Below, one piece after another: positions 25,392 through 33,634 of a stretch of DNA of 64,000 bases. Source of the stretch: a bacterium (GTDB lineage Bacteria > Zixibacteria > MSB-5A5 > WJJR01); NCBI GenBank assembly GCA_021813505.1, contig JAKAKI010000072.1:62001-126000 (forward strand). Direction: 5' to 3'. Position numbers and translations under genes: made by a program. The notes under the pieces are model-generated. The model was not told where the DNA came from, searched no databases, and saw nothing but the letters and a program-made list of their open reading frames with translations. Positions within the stretch are counted from its first letter, which is position 1, and each line of letters opens with the position of its first letter.

Positions 25392-27382
25392 GTCCTCGCA
25401 AGCCCCTCAAGCGTACTTTCGGTGTCCTTTTCTAAGTTCCAGAATTCAGCAAGAAGCTCACTCGCCGGAGTTGGCGGCTGGTAGCGATAGAAATACTTGT
25501 TGGGGAGTATCTCGTAACCAGGCTGAGGGCAGTCCTCCCAACGAATGATGGGTTTGGCAATCTCGCGCTCCAAAAAGGCTTTGATGTCGTCACCCACAGC
25601 GATGTACTCGTCATCACGGACATACTGCCGATGCGTCCACTCAACTGAGGCGATTTCGGGCTTATCCTCCATCAGTGCTTTGAACTTGCCAACGGCATTG
25701 TCTGCAGGCTTCAAGACCAGTGTCTCTACTCGCTCTCCACTTTTCGTCTTCAACGTCACGCGGAAAGTGAGGTCACTGTCGTAGAACTCCTGCTCCTTCT
25801 TCAGATTCGCCGCGGAAAACGTCTTCGTGTATGGCTCGGTAATCGTCGCCGGCTGATCCTTTTCATCGAATTGCCAGAATACCACGCTGACCTTGCGGTA
25901 TGCGAAATCCTCAGGTTTAAAGAGCTTTACATTCTCGTCGGAGTAGTCCTTCTTCCAGCCCTCGTGGTACTTCTGTGCGATCCATGCACGATGTCCGTCG
26001 GTCATTCGATTCCGTTTGTTCCCGAATGACTTTGGTTCCTTCTCGAATTGCTTGCGAGCGTCGATAATCATCACGCGTTCTTTATGTGAGGCGGGCTTGT
26101 CATTCCTCAGTAGCCAGACATAGGTGAAAATGCCCGTGTTATAGAAGAGTTGATCCGGCAACATGACAATGGCGTCCAACCAATCTTCTTCCAATATCCA
26201 CCGGCGGATTTCACTCTCGCCGGAACCACAATCTCCGTTCGACAGGGGAGAGCCATTGAAAATGATCGCGATACGGCTGCTTCCTTTTCCGGAATGGTGC
26301 ATCTTGGCCAGCATGGTTTGCAGGAAGAGAAGTGCCCCGTCATTCACGCGGGGCATCCCGGCTTGATACCGTGTCGTCTCCAGCTTTCTTGCGTCCTTCT
26401 CGTACCCATCCTTCCCGCCCCAGGTGACCCCGAATGGAGGATTCGAAAGCATGAAATCGAACTGGTACTTCAACCCGGGCCACTGGTCGCCCGGTTCCTT
26501 GCTGTGTGAGTCATGCGGAATGAGGGAATTGCCCAGGTGAATGGTCGCCTGCTTGTCAGCTTTGATCAGCAGGTCAGCCTGGCAGATCGCGTAGTTGGTC
26601 GGTGAGAGTTCTTGTCCGTGGACCGTTACAAACTTCTCGACTCGCACCCTCTCTTCGTCCGTCTCGGCCCGGTCGAGCAAGTGCTCTTTGGCCACAGACA
26701 GCATACCGCCGGTTCCGCACGCCGGGTCATAGATCGAGATGTGGTGGTCAGGAATCGGAATCTCAAGGAGCTCGACCATCAGCCGAATCACCTCACGCGG
26801 GGTGAAGTGATCTCCGGCCTCCTCACCACTTTGCTCTGAGAACCGTCGCAGGAGCTCCTCGTAGATGTACCCCATCTCCAACGGGGAAAGCGCGGCGGGG
26901 CCAAGATCCAGTTCCTTGTATTGATTCAGGATTGGGGCCAAGCGGTTGTTCTTTACCATTAGGCCGATTGTGGCCCGGTAGTTGAAGTGCTCGACGATGT
27001 CATCAACGTTCTTGGAAAACCCGTTTATGTAGGCGCGGAAGTTGGTTTCGAGCAGGGCATGATCCTCCTCATAAATCATGCGGAGGGTCCACTTGGTCTT
27101 ATTGGAGAAGGGAGCTGTACTGACCTCGAGTTCCTTGACCAGCTTCATGGCTTCTTTCTCTGTCGTCTTCGGGCGCTTTGCGATTACTTCCGCCTTCTTC
27201 GTCTCACGCCACTGGATTAGCACGCATTCCAAGCGACGGATCACGATGATCGGCAGGATCACGCCCTGGTACTCGTAGGCCTTGAACTTGCCGCGAAGCC
27301 TTTGGGCAGACTTCCAGATCTCGCCAGCGAGATTATCGAGTTTCGGTTTGTTCAGAGAGGCTGAGTGTCGCGATTCATTCAT
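25388..27382 (-). CDS. hsdM: Type I restriction-modification methyltransferase subunit M
   Basis: 664 residues from ATG 27382 (MNESRHSASLNKPKL), chosen over the ORF-track start because HsdM proteins begin close to 'L...IW..A..LRG.....Y...ILP'. SAM-binding motif I is 'YDPACGTGGML' and catalytic motif IV 'LSNPPFG'; the N-terminal helical domain and 'GEEAGDHFTPREVIRLMVELL' are typical. It methylates adenine in the sequence chosen by HsdS. With hsdS broken it should be inactive unless another S subunit exists. Confidence 0.95.
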   Translation of the reverse strand: MNESRHSASLNKPKLDNLAGEIWKSAQRLRGKFKAYEYQGVILPIIVIRRLECVLIQWRETKKAEVIAKRPKTTEKEAMKLVKELEVSTAPFSNKTKWTLRMIYEEDHALLETNFRAYINGFSKNVDDIVEHFNYRATIGLMVKNNRLAPILNQYKELDLGPAALSPLEMGYIYEELLRRFSEQSGEEAGDHFTPREVIRLMVELLEIPIPDHHISIYDPACGTGGMLSVAKEHLLDRAETDEERVRVEKFVTVHGQELSPTNYAICQADLLIKADKQATIHLGNSLIPHDSHSKEPGDQWPGLKYQFDFMLSNPPFGVTWGGKDGYEKDARKLETTRYQAGMPRVNDGALLFLQTMLAKMHHSGKGSSRIAIIFNGSPLSNGDCGSGESEIRRWILEEDWLDAIVMLPDQLFYNTGIFTYVWLLRNDKPASHKERVMIIDARKQFEKEPKSFGNKRNRMTDGHRAWIAQKYHEGWKKDYSDENVKLFKPEDFAYRKVSVVFWQFDEKDQPATITEPYTKTFSAANLKKEQEFYDSDLTFRVTLKTKSGERVETLVLKPADNAVGKFKALMEDKPEIASVEWTHRQYVRDDEYIAVGDDIKAFLEREIAKPIIRWEDCPQPGYEILPNKYFYRYQPPTPASELLAEFWNLEKDTESTLEGLART

Positions 27383-27761
27383 TATTCGTCGCCTTTGTGC
27401 TCCGAGTGTATTGTGTCGTTTCACTAACTCCAAGTCTCGGTCGGCCAGAGGAGATGTCGCGAGCGTGTGGTCTGCAAGGTTGGCTTTGGCCATAGGTTTC
27501 TGGGTTTTGACCTCATTGCACCGGTTGAACTACAAAGTGCCTGTGGCATGGAGATTACCAAAGGCATGGGGAATCTAATGAGGAGCTGCCGAACGAGAAT
27601 CATGTTTGTGCTCAGCGGTATCCACCGGATCGCACTTGGTACAATCGCTTGACAAATAAGGAGTTCAAAGTGGACTGTCGCAATATCAATCTGCTCGGTG
27701 CGACTGGACCGTGGAAGAAATCGGACCAAAGCCGTGTCGGTTCGGCCAAAATCGGACACGG
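27383..27761. other. Upstream region of the hsd operon
   Basis: No gene supported. It should hold the minus-strand hsd promoter; a weak TTGGAG-17 bp-TACACT pair is visible about 40 nt before hsdM. The plus-strand right part leads into the first dispersed repeat before the GIY-YIG gene. Confidence 0.4.
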
Positions 27762-27835
27762 AAGCTGAGCCATTGCCCTCCGTCACCGCGTGTCTTAGCT
27801 TTGAGTCCGAACGTGGACGAAGTGGGGGACGACGG
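27762..27835 (+). repeat. GIY-YIG-linked repeat, copy A (shorter)
   Basis: Shares CATTGCC...CACCGCG and the core TGTCTTAGCTTTGAGTCCGA plus ACGTGGACGAAGTGGG with copies B and C. It lacks the hairpin part found in them. It ends about 25 bp before the GIY-YIG start. Confidence 0.75.
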
Positions 27836-27861
27836 GCGGTTATAGCGTTCTGAGGAGATTC

Positions 27862-28209
27862 ATGCCATACTTCGTCTACGTCCTACAAGCCGACGACGGC
27901 ACGTATTACACGGGCCAGACCAATGATCTGAAGCGTCGGTTCCGCCAGCATCAGTCCCGGCGTGTAGCATCAACCAAGTCGCGATCCGGATGGCAATTGG
28001 TCCACACCGAGGAGTTCGCGACGCGTGTTGACGCTGTTCGGCGTGAGCGTCGGATCAAGGCGCAGAAGAGCCGGAGCTACATGGCGCGACTCGTGATTAG
28101 TTCGCCCCCCTCTCCCGCCCTCGGTGTCCCAGGAGAGACGGGGGCGGAGCCATTGCCTTCAGCCACCGCGCGTCTTAGCTTTGAGCCCGAACGTGGACGA
28201 AGGGGGTGA
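27862..28209 (+). CDS. GIY-YIG endonuclease domain protein
   Basis: 115 residues, RBS GAGGAG. The core (about 1-85) is a stand-alone GIY-YIG nuclease of UvrC/YhbQ type: 'YFVYVLQADDGTYYTGQTNDLKRRFRQH', with the catalytic Arg region and 'RRERRIKAQKS'. Such small proteins are thought to be repair or homing-type nucleases. The last 30 residues ('GVPGETGAEPLPSATARL' ...) are encoded by repeat copy B, so the tail is an added reading-through of a repeat, not part of the domain. Confidence 0.85.
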   Translation: MPYFVYVLQADDGTYYTGQTNDLKRRFRQHQSRRVASTKSRSGWQLVHTEEFATRVDAVRRERRIKAQKSRSYMARLVISSPPSPALGVPGETGAEPLPSATARLSFEPERGRRG

Positions 28210-28215
28210 CGAGGA
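28113..28215 (+). repeat. GIY-YIG-linked repeat, copy B
   Basis: Begins CCCGCCCTCGGTGTCC, then an imperfect hairpin (CCGCCC ... GGGCGG), then the shared core ending ACGTGGACGAAGGGGGTGA. It overlaps the 3' end and stop codon of the GIY-YIG gene. Aligns with 29117-29216 along its length. Confidence 0.8.
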
Positions 28216-28294
28216 ACAGTGAGAACGTGCCAGGCTGTTCGTATTGGAACCATGGGTCGAGTCTCCGTAATGCCCGAAAGAGGGAGAGCATGAG

Positions 28295-29011
28295 ATGCAT
28301 ATGAACTTGTTGCCGCCTGATTCCTCTGCAGCAACCGGCAAGGATCTTGCTCAGATGGAATACTTGTCACTCCGGGAGGAGCTTCACAATCTCAAGAATT
28401 GCCAGGTCACGTTCCTGACCTACTCGGTAACAGGAACTGGTCTTCTGCTCGGTATACTTGGTCGCCCCGGTCTCTCCACTGAATCCAGCCTATTGCTCCT
28501 TCTTCCCTTAACAATCCTTCTACCTTTCTGGTGGGTCTTCTTCGACAAGGCGAAGACAATCACCCGAATCGTGGGGTACTATCGACTTCTCGAAAAACAC
28601 ATGCTGAGTGTCGGGCTCGACATTGACTTCATTGGCTGGGAGAATGGCCTTGCGAAGTTTCGGGAATGGCAACAGAAAGGCCGATTGAAGATTCCTGACG
28701 ATCAGACTCCTCGACGCGGAGTTCGGGCGATCTTCGATGCTCTCTTCATCCGGACTGCCCACCCATACTGGATTCTTGTCTATGCCTTCTTTTTTGGTCT
28801 TTCGGGGCTGTGTTTGCTTCTTGCCCTAGCACTCCCCAGTCAGAAAGGTCTAGGGTTCTGGCTGATTCTTGTCGCTGCAGGGTTGCTCTTTCTGCTCTCA
28901 GCGGTTGTCAACGGGCGTTGGGTTTGCCGACTAATTTGGGGGCGAAACTCGTTCAACGTCAACGAGTGCTTCTGGGTGCAAGTACTGACGCGAGATGCTC
29001 CACGCTCGTAG
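28295..29011 (+). CDS. Uncharacterised four-helix membrane protein
   Basis: 238 residues, GGGAGAG upstream. A short cytoplasmic front (DLAQMEYLSLREELHNLKN) is followed by two hydrophobic segments (about 45-90, 'VTGTGLLLGIL' and 'LLLLLPLTILLPFWWVFF'), a soluble stretch of about 65 residues containing DKAKTITRIVGYYRLLE, and two more (about 150-205). 'SLREE' plus 'LLPFWWVFFDKAKTITRI' recalls a widespread unknown family of inner-membrane proteins. Function unknown. Stands alone between two repeat copies. Confidence 0.7.
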   Translation: MHMNLLPPDSSAATGKDLAQMEYLSLREELHNLKNCQVTFLTYSVTGTGLLLGILGRPGLSTESSLLLLLPLTILLPFWWVFFDKAKTITRIVGYYRLLEKHMLSVGLDIDFIGWENGLAKFREWQQKGRLKIPDDQTPRRGVRAIFDALFIRTAHPYWILVYAFFFGLSGLCLLLALALPSQKGLGFWLILVAAGLLFLLSAVVNGRWVCRLIWGRNSFNVNECFWVQVLTRDAPRS

Positions 29012-29116
29012 CCTTTCGCCGAGTTGGCCTCGCAAACGCTCACTGCTGAGGCGCGGTCTTGGTAGATTGTGATCCTGGCGAACGGAGCGGTCGATGAGCA
29101 GCAGACTGACTCAGAT

Positions 29117-29216
29117 CCCGCCCTCGGTGTCCAAGGAGAGACGGGGGCGGAGCTATTGATCTCACGCACTGCGTGTCTTAGCTTGGAGTCCGAACGGGGA
29201 CGAAGTGGGTGAGGAC
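29117..29216 (+). repeat. GIY-YIG-linked repeat, copy C
   Basis: CCCGCCCTCGGTGTCCAAGG ... GGGGGCGG hairpin followed by TGTCTTAGCTTGGAGTCCGA and ACGGGGACGAAGTGGGTGAG. No GIY-YIG gene is next to this copy; it lies just before the sensor kinase. Confidence 0.8.
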
Positions 29217-29250
29217 ATGCAAGAAGTCTTTGCGTGCTCCGGAGGTCGCA

Positions 29251-31851
29251 ATGAGTAGTACCGTGACCCCTTCCAACAGATTGAAGTCGTGGTTTGCCAC
29301 GCTAAGGATGTTGTGGGTGGGAGTCCTGGGATTGATCGCGTTTCCGTGCACGGGACTCTGTGGAAGCGTGTCCGAGCGAGTCGTTGATTTGTCGACCCCG
29401 GCGGAGCAGTTACAGTACAAACTGACCCGCGTTGGCAGTTACCATCCTTCCGGTGGCTTCACAGAATCAAACGACAATACCTCGGATGTGAACGGTGATG
29501 GATTCGATGAACGGATATTTTGCTACACGAGATCGACCGGCCCAGGAAACTTTACGTCGGCAGTCGTATGCTACACGGACCCACCGCGGAACAACGAATT
29601 CGACCAGTTTAACGGGGCGCGCAGCACGCTCTGCATCTGGGGGCAGCCGAGGTTCCTCGACGTCTATTGTGGTCCCGGCAAGGAGACCATTCTTACCAAG
29701 GTTGTAGGGGATACAGTTCTTTTGGAAATCATTAATTGGGATGCGTTGTCCCATCCGGTTGCAAGATACATCGTCGCTGGGGTTGGACAGAATATGCCGC
29801 ATCCCAGTTCCTGGAACGCGATCAATGTTGAGCCTCTGGCGGCCATCGATTTGAATGACGACGGTGCCAAGGAATTGATCTTCAGCCGCATTGCCAAGCC
29901 GGACAGCGCCTTCGCCCGCGGAATTGTTGCCTATGACCTCGCACACGACAGAGTGTTCTGGTTCTATCCAACCGCGGACATGGTGGACTACGGTTCATTC
30001 TTTGTCATGAATCAGCCACTTGGGGATTCTGTCTGCTTCGTGTTCGCGTTGAGATCAAACCAAAACTCGTATTCGGTCGATGGCATGGACAGCCATCACG
30101 CCTACGTGGTGTCACTGAACCCGGATGGTACAGAACGTTGGCGTCATTGTGCAGGACTTGACGGATTTGATCCGATGCTGGGCAAGTTTGACGTCGACGG
30201 TGACGGCACTGATGAAGTATGCGTTGGGATCGATGCCAGATTGCCTGAGTCCAACGGGATGACGACAATCCGCGCCTATGACGCTTTCCACGGGGCTGTC
30301 ATAACTACGTCGCCGCGATTAGAGGGTGCGCCGGTGTCAAGCATGGTCATGACACGCGATTCTCTTCTCAATTCTGCAAGTCTCTATGCGACATGTCACG
30401 GAGATTCCATTAACCACATTTACAGATTGGGTCCCCGGCTCAGCATCGAGGCCGTTGTTTCCATCCAAGCCTCAACTTGGTCCGCTGCTGATCTGAACGC
30501 GGATCTTCATCCCGAGCTGATGTGCAGTTCCCTCGGGCAGAAAACAGCAATCTTGGACAAGGATCTCAATCTTCTCGCTTGGTCCCCGGGGTCGGGCGAC
30601 CCACAGGCATTCAAATCGAAGTTGGCTGCGGGCATCTTTGTGAGCTCGCACCCAGGATATGAGATGCTCACATTCTCAAGAAGGAGTGTCGCGGCGGTAC
30701 TCTATGCCCGGTACAAGTGGTTCCTTGCCGTGGCAACAGCAATCGGAATCGTGTTGGTCGTGGGCGTGACCGGCCTCTGGGTCCGTCGTCTTCACCATGC
30801 CCTAGCGGGTGTCCCAAGTCTGGACAAGGTTGGTTCAATGGTATTGGTTCTGAACCGGGAGGGGCTTGTTGTCTACGCGAATCAGGATGCTCTCGTCAAA
30901 CAGCTGTTTGGCGGAGATGTCAGTAAGCGCCATCGATACGATTCTCCAAAGCTGGCCACACATCCATTAGTACGAGATGCGATCCGACAATCATTCATTG
31001 AGCCATACACACCACTGCATAGCCAGTTCGAGATTGATGGAGCCGAAGGACACCAACGCGTCGATCTGGTCATCTACCCTCGCGTCGGGGATCGCAGGTC
31101 GCTCCTTGGCAAGATCGTCATCGCGGAGGATGTTACCCGTCAAGCCGGATGGCAGCAAAAGACGATTCTCAGCGTGGCGATCCAGGAGTGGGTCCACAGA
31201 CTGAAGACGAGCATGGCGACAGCAAGCATCTCCATCGGCAATATCATTGAGAATCGGGCGGTCTTTGAGAAACCGTCAGAAGGTGAGACTCTTCGAGGTC
31301 ACCTTTGCTCTGTCAAAGAGCAGATTGACCAGACCTCGGACGTAGCAAGGAGGATCCTGCACTTTGCGGGGATCTCGAAACCGGTGAAGATCTTGTGTGG
31401 CATTGACAGCGTTGTCGAAACCGCTTTGGCACCGTACATGAAGAACCCACCTCGAGGGATTACTGTTGCAAGAATGCAACAGGAGAACCTGCCGCCGGTC
31501 AGGATCGATCCTCAGCAGATCACCGAAGTCTTAGAGAACCTGTTGTCCAACGCTGTCAACGCGACAGGCGCGGGTGGACGCATCGTTGTCAGTTGCGAAG
31601 TGGCACGGCAGTTGCTCGCTCCGGACGGCGGGAAGATCCTCGAGATCACGGTCGAAGATACCGGTAATGGTATCCCGAACGAGTATCTCGAACGGATTTT
31701 CGAGCCGTCATTCACGCGCACGCCCGGGGGCACCGGTATTGGACTGGCGTTGGTCAAGGAGATAGTGGAGAATCATGGCGGCCGAATCAGCGTCGAGAGC
31801 AAGCTCGGGCAAGGCAGCCGGTTCCGCGTGCAGCTTCCCATCGAGAGCTGA
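29251..31851 (+). CDS. Sensor histidine kinase with FG-GAP-like extracellular domain
   Basis: 866 residues from ATG 29251 (GGAGG upstream). A signal/first membrane helix (about 15-35) precedes a large extracytoplasmic region with repeated calcium-loop motifs of FG-GAP/VCBS type: DVNGDGFDE, DLNDDGAKE, DVDGDGTDE, DLNADLHPE. A membrane helix follows (about 487-509), then a PAS-like domain ('VLNREGLVVYANQDAL'), the phospho-acceptor helix WVHRLKTSMA (His649) and HATPase_c ('LENLLSNAVNATG', 'VEDTGNGIP', 'GGTGIGLALVKEIVENHGG'). It probably senses a polymer or surface ligand. It ends 4 nt before its regulator gene. Confidence 0.9.
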   Translation: MSSTVTPSNRLKSWFATLRMLWVGVLGLIAFPCTGLCGSVSERVVDLSTPAEQLQYKLTRVGSYHPSGGFTESNDNTSDVNGDGFDERIFCYTRSTGPGNFTSAVVCYTDPPRNNEFDQFNGARSTLCIWGQPRFLDVYCGPGKETILTKVVGDTVLLEIINWDALSHPVARYIVAGVGQNMPHPSSWNAINVEPLAAIDLNDDGAKELIFSRIAKPDSAFARGIVAYDLAHDRVFWFYPTADMVDYGSFFVMNQPLGDSVCFVFALRSNQNSYSVDGMDSHHAYVVSLNPDGTERWRHCAGLDGFDPMLGKFDVDGDGTDEVCVGIDARLPESNGMTTIRAYDAFHGAVITTSPRLEGAPVSSMVMTRDSLLNSASLYATCHGDSINHIYRLGPRLSIEAVVSIQASTWSAADLNADLHPELMCSSLGQKTAILDKDLNLLAWSPGSGDPQAFKSKLAAGIFVSSHPGYEMLTFSRRSVAAVLYARYKWFLAVATAIGIVLVVGVTGLWVRRLHHALAGVPSLDKVGSMVLVLNREGLVVYANQDALVKQLFGGDVSKRHRYDSPKLATHPLVRDAIRQSFIEPYTPLHSQFEIDGAEGHQRVDLVIYPRVGDRRSLLGKIVIAEDVTRQAGWQQKTILSVAIQEWVHRLKTSMATASISIGNIIENRAVFEKPSEGETLRGHLCSVKEQIDQTSDVARRILHFAGISKPVKILCGIDSVVETALAPYMKNPPRGITVARMQQENLPPVRIDPQQITEVLENLLSNAVNATGAGGRIVVSCEVARQLLAPDGGKILEITVEDTGNGIPNEYLERIFEPSFTRTPGGTGIGLALVKEIVENHGGRISVESKLGQGSRFRVQLPIES

Positions 31852-31855
31852 GATT

Positions 31856-33232
31856 ATGGCAGAGCAGAAAGACTTGAAGGCTGGATTGATCCTTGTCGCA
31901 GATGATGATGCATCGTTCCAAAAGGCATTCTGTGAGATGCTGAATCTGCGAGGGTACGAACCCGTCATGGCATCCTCGAGAGATGAAGTTCGCGACTTCG
32001 TCCGTCGTCGACAATTCGATCTCCTCATTCTGGATTTGATGTGGGATTACGCCGACTACAACGGAATTGATATCCTCTGCGAAGTGCTGCAACTTGATGC
32101 GAATCTACCCGTCGTCATGCTCACCTCGAAGCCGTCCATCCGCACGGCGGTAGAAGCAATCCAGCTCGGCGCATTCGATTACCTGGAAAAGGGGTCAGAC
32201 CGCGAGAAGACAATGGTTCTGGTCAAGAATGCGGCCGAGACTGGTCGTCTGAGAAGGGAGAACGCGGCATTCCTGAAAGCGCTTTGTTCAAAGTGGGAGA
32301 TCGTTGGTGCAAGCCTTGCAACTCGGAGCATGCTCGAGCATATTCGCAAGATCGGCCCTTCGGACAGCGTCGTGTTGATTACCGGAGAGAGCGGTACCGG
32401 TAAATTCCTCGTGGCCAATCAGATTCACTATCACAGTGCGCGTCGCCAGAAGGAGTTTGTCCAAGTCGATCTTACCTCCATCAATGCGTCCCTGGCGGAA
32501 AGCGAACTGTTTGGCCACTGTAAGGGAGCACTCACCGGCGCACAGGATCGCCCAGGGTTGGTCGCTCGAGCTGAGGACGGCACCCTATTTCTGGATGAGA
32601 TTTCCAGCGCATCCCCCGCGCTGCAGGCGAATCTCCTGCATCTCCTCCAACAACGCGAGTACCGGCGAGTTGGCGAGGATCATTGGCGTCCATGCAACGT
32701 GCGGATCATCGCCGCGACCAACCAGCCTCTTCCTGAATTGGTAGGCGACGGTCGTTTCCGCCGCGACCTTTACTACAGATTGAAGGTGGTCGAGATCGTC
32801 ATCCCTCCTTTGCGTGAACGCAAGGAGGACATTGGCTTCCTGGCACAACACTTCATGAAGGTCAAGTCATTGAATTCCGGGAGCCATGAGCGGAATATGA
32901 CACCCGAGGCGCAAATGCTACTCCTTGACTATGACTGGCCAGGGAACGTGCGGCAATTGGAGAACATGATCGAAAGCATCGTCGTCTGTTCACCAGAGGG
33001 TGATGTCACAGCCGAGACCGTCCGCACTGTGCTCGGCAACTTGAGTAGCGGCACCGAGATTCCGTTTCAATCGCTGCAGGAGATGACCCGCCAGTTCAAA
33101 CGCGAGTGCGTGGTCAAGGCTTTGACTCTCACTGAGTGGAATGTTGTTCGCGCTGCAAGGCTTCTCGGAATTGATCGAAGCCATCTCCATAGGTTGATCA
33201 ACGAATTTCAGCTCGTTGCCGGGCAAGACTAG
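31856..33232 (+). CDS. NtrC-family response regulator (REC-AAA+-Fis HTH)
   Basis: 458 residues from ATG 31856. The receiver domain has the acidic pair in VADDDAS, phospho-acceptor Asp60 (LLILDLMW), MLTSKPS and LEKGSD. The AAA+ domain has 'GESGTGKFLVANQIH', Walker B 'GTLFLDEIS' and 'RFRRDLYYRL'. A Fis-type HTH closes ('NVVRAARLLGIDRSHLHRLI'). Such regulators open sigma-54 promoters from upstream sites. The sigma-54 contact loop reads GALTGA instead of GAFTGA. Paired with the upstream kinase; a matching promoter lies downstream. Confidence 0.93.
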   Translation: MAEQKDLKAGLILVADDDASFQKAFCEMLNLRGYEPVMASSRDEVRDFVRRRQFDLLILDLMWDYADYNGIDILCEVLQLDANLPVVMLTSKPSIRTAVEAIQLGAFDYLEKGSDREKTMVLVKNAAETGRLRRENAAFLKALCSKWEIVGASLATRSMLEHIRKIGPSDSVVLITGESGTGKFLVANQIHYHSARRQKEFVQVDLTSINASLAESELFGHCKGALTGAQDRPGLVARAEDGTLFLDEISSASPALQANLLHLLQQREYRRVGEDHWRPCNVRIIAATNQPLPELVGDGRFRRDLYYRLKVVEIVIPPLRERKEDIGFLAQHFMKVKSLNSGSHERNMTPEAQMLLLDYDWPGNVRQLENMIESIVVCSPEGDVTAETVRTVLGNLSSGTEIPFQSLQEMTRQFKRECVVKALTLTEWNVVRAARLLGIDRSHLHRLINEFQLVAGQD

Positions 33233-33283
33233 ATCAAACGGCAGGAACGTGTGGCGGAATTGAGACACCGGCGGGTTGATCGG

Positions 33284-33301
33284 TGTTGCGTTTCTGCAAC
33301 A
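33284..33301. promoter_or_regulatory. Palindromic candidate upstream activator site
   Basis: TGTTGCGTTTCTGCAACA is a perfect inverted repeat (6-bp arms, 6-bp centre) about 95 bp before the sigma-54 promoter and 52 bp after the regulator stop. TGT-N12-ACA spacing suits a dimeric Fis-type HTH. No T-tract follows, so it is less likely a terminator. Confidence 0.6.
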
Positions 33302-33384
33302 GCTGCTGGTTTCGCCCATACCATTCTATTCTGATCCTTCGAGATTCGTCGCGTGTTTTTGGGGTAGTCCGTAGTCCAAATGAT

Positions 33385-33402
33385 TTGGCAAGAGACTTGC
33401 TT
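33385..33402 (+). promoter_or_regulatory. Sigma-54 (-24/-12) promoter
   Basis: TTGGCAAGAGACTTGCTT fits TGGCACG-N4-TTGC(A/T), with GG and GC exactly 12 bp apart. It lies between the NtrC-type regulator and the exported-protein genes on the plus strand, about 235 bp before the first of them. No other gene start is obvious in the leader. The rest of the 33233-33634 gap shows nothing further. Confidence 0.75.
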
Positions 33403-33634
33403 GTTCGGTAGCGCAACTCGTCGGCACGATTGGCGTGCCACGAGGGCGAGGTGATACGTGATCACCAGCGAGTTTAGAATCAAGTAAGAACCGCGGAGAC
33501 TACGCGGACGCGGGAGGATCGAAGGTGTTGACACTCAAGACGAATGCGATAACGTCCCCCGCGAGTCATTCGGTTGGTGGTGTATTCAAGTCGCCGGAAT
33601 TCCGGAAATCGGGGATGCCCTGGGGAGAATGTCT

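Noticed and set aside
33296-33310. Terminator after the NtrC-type regulator
   Set aside because: The GTTGC/GCAAC hairpin has no T-tract on the plus strand and sits at activator-site distance from the sigma-54 promoter.
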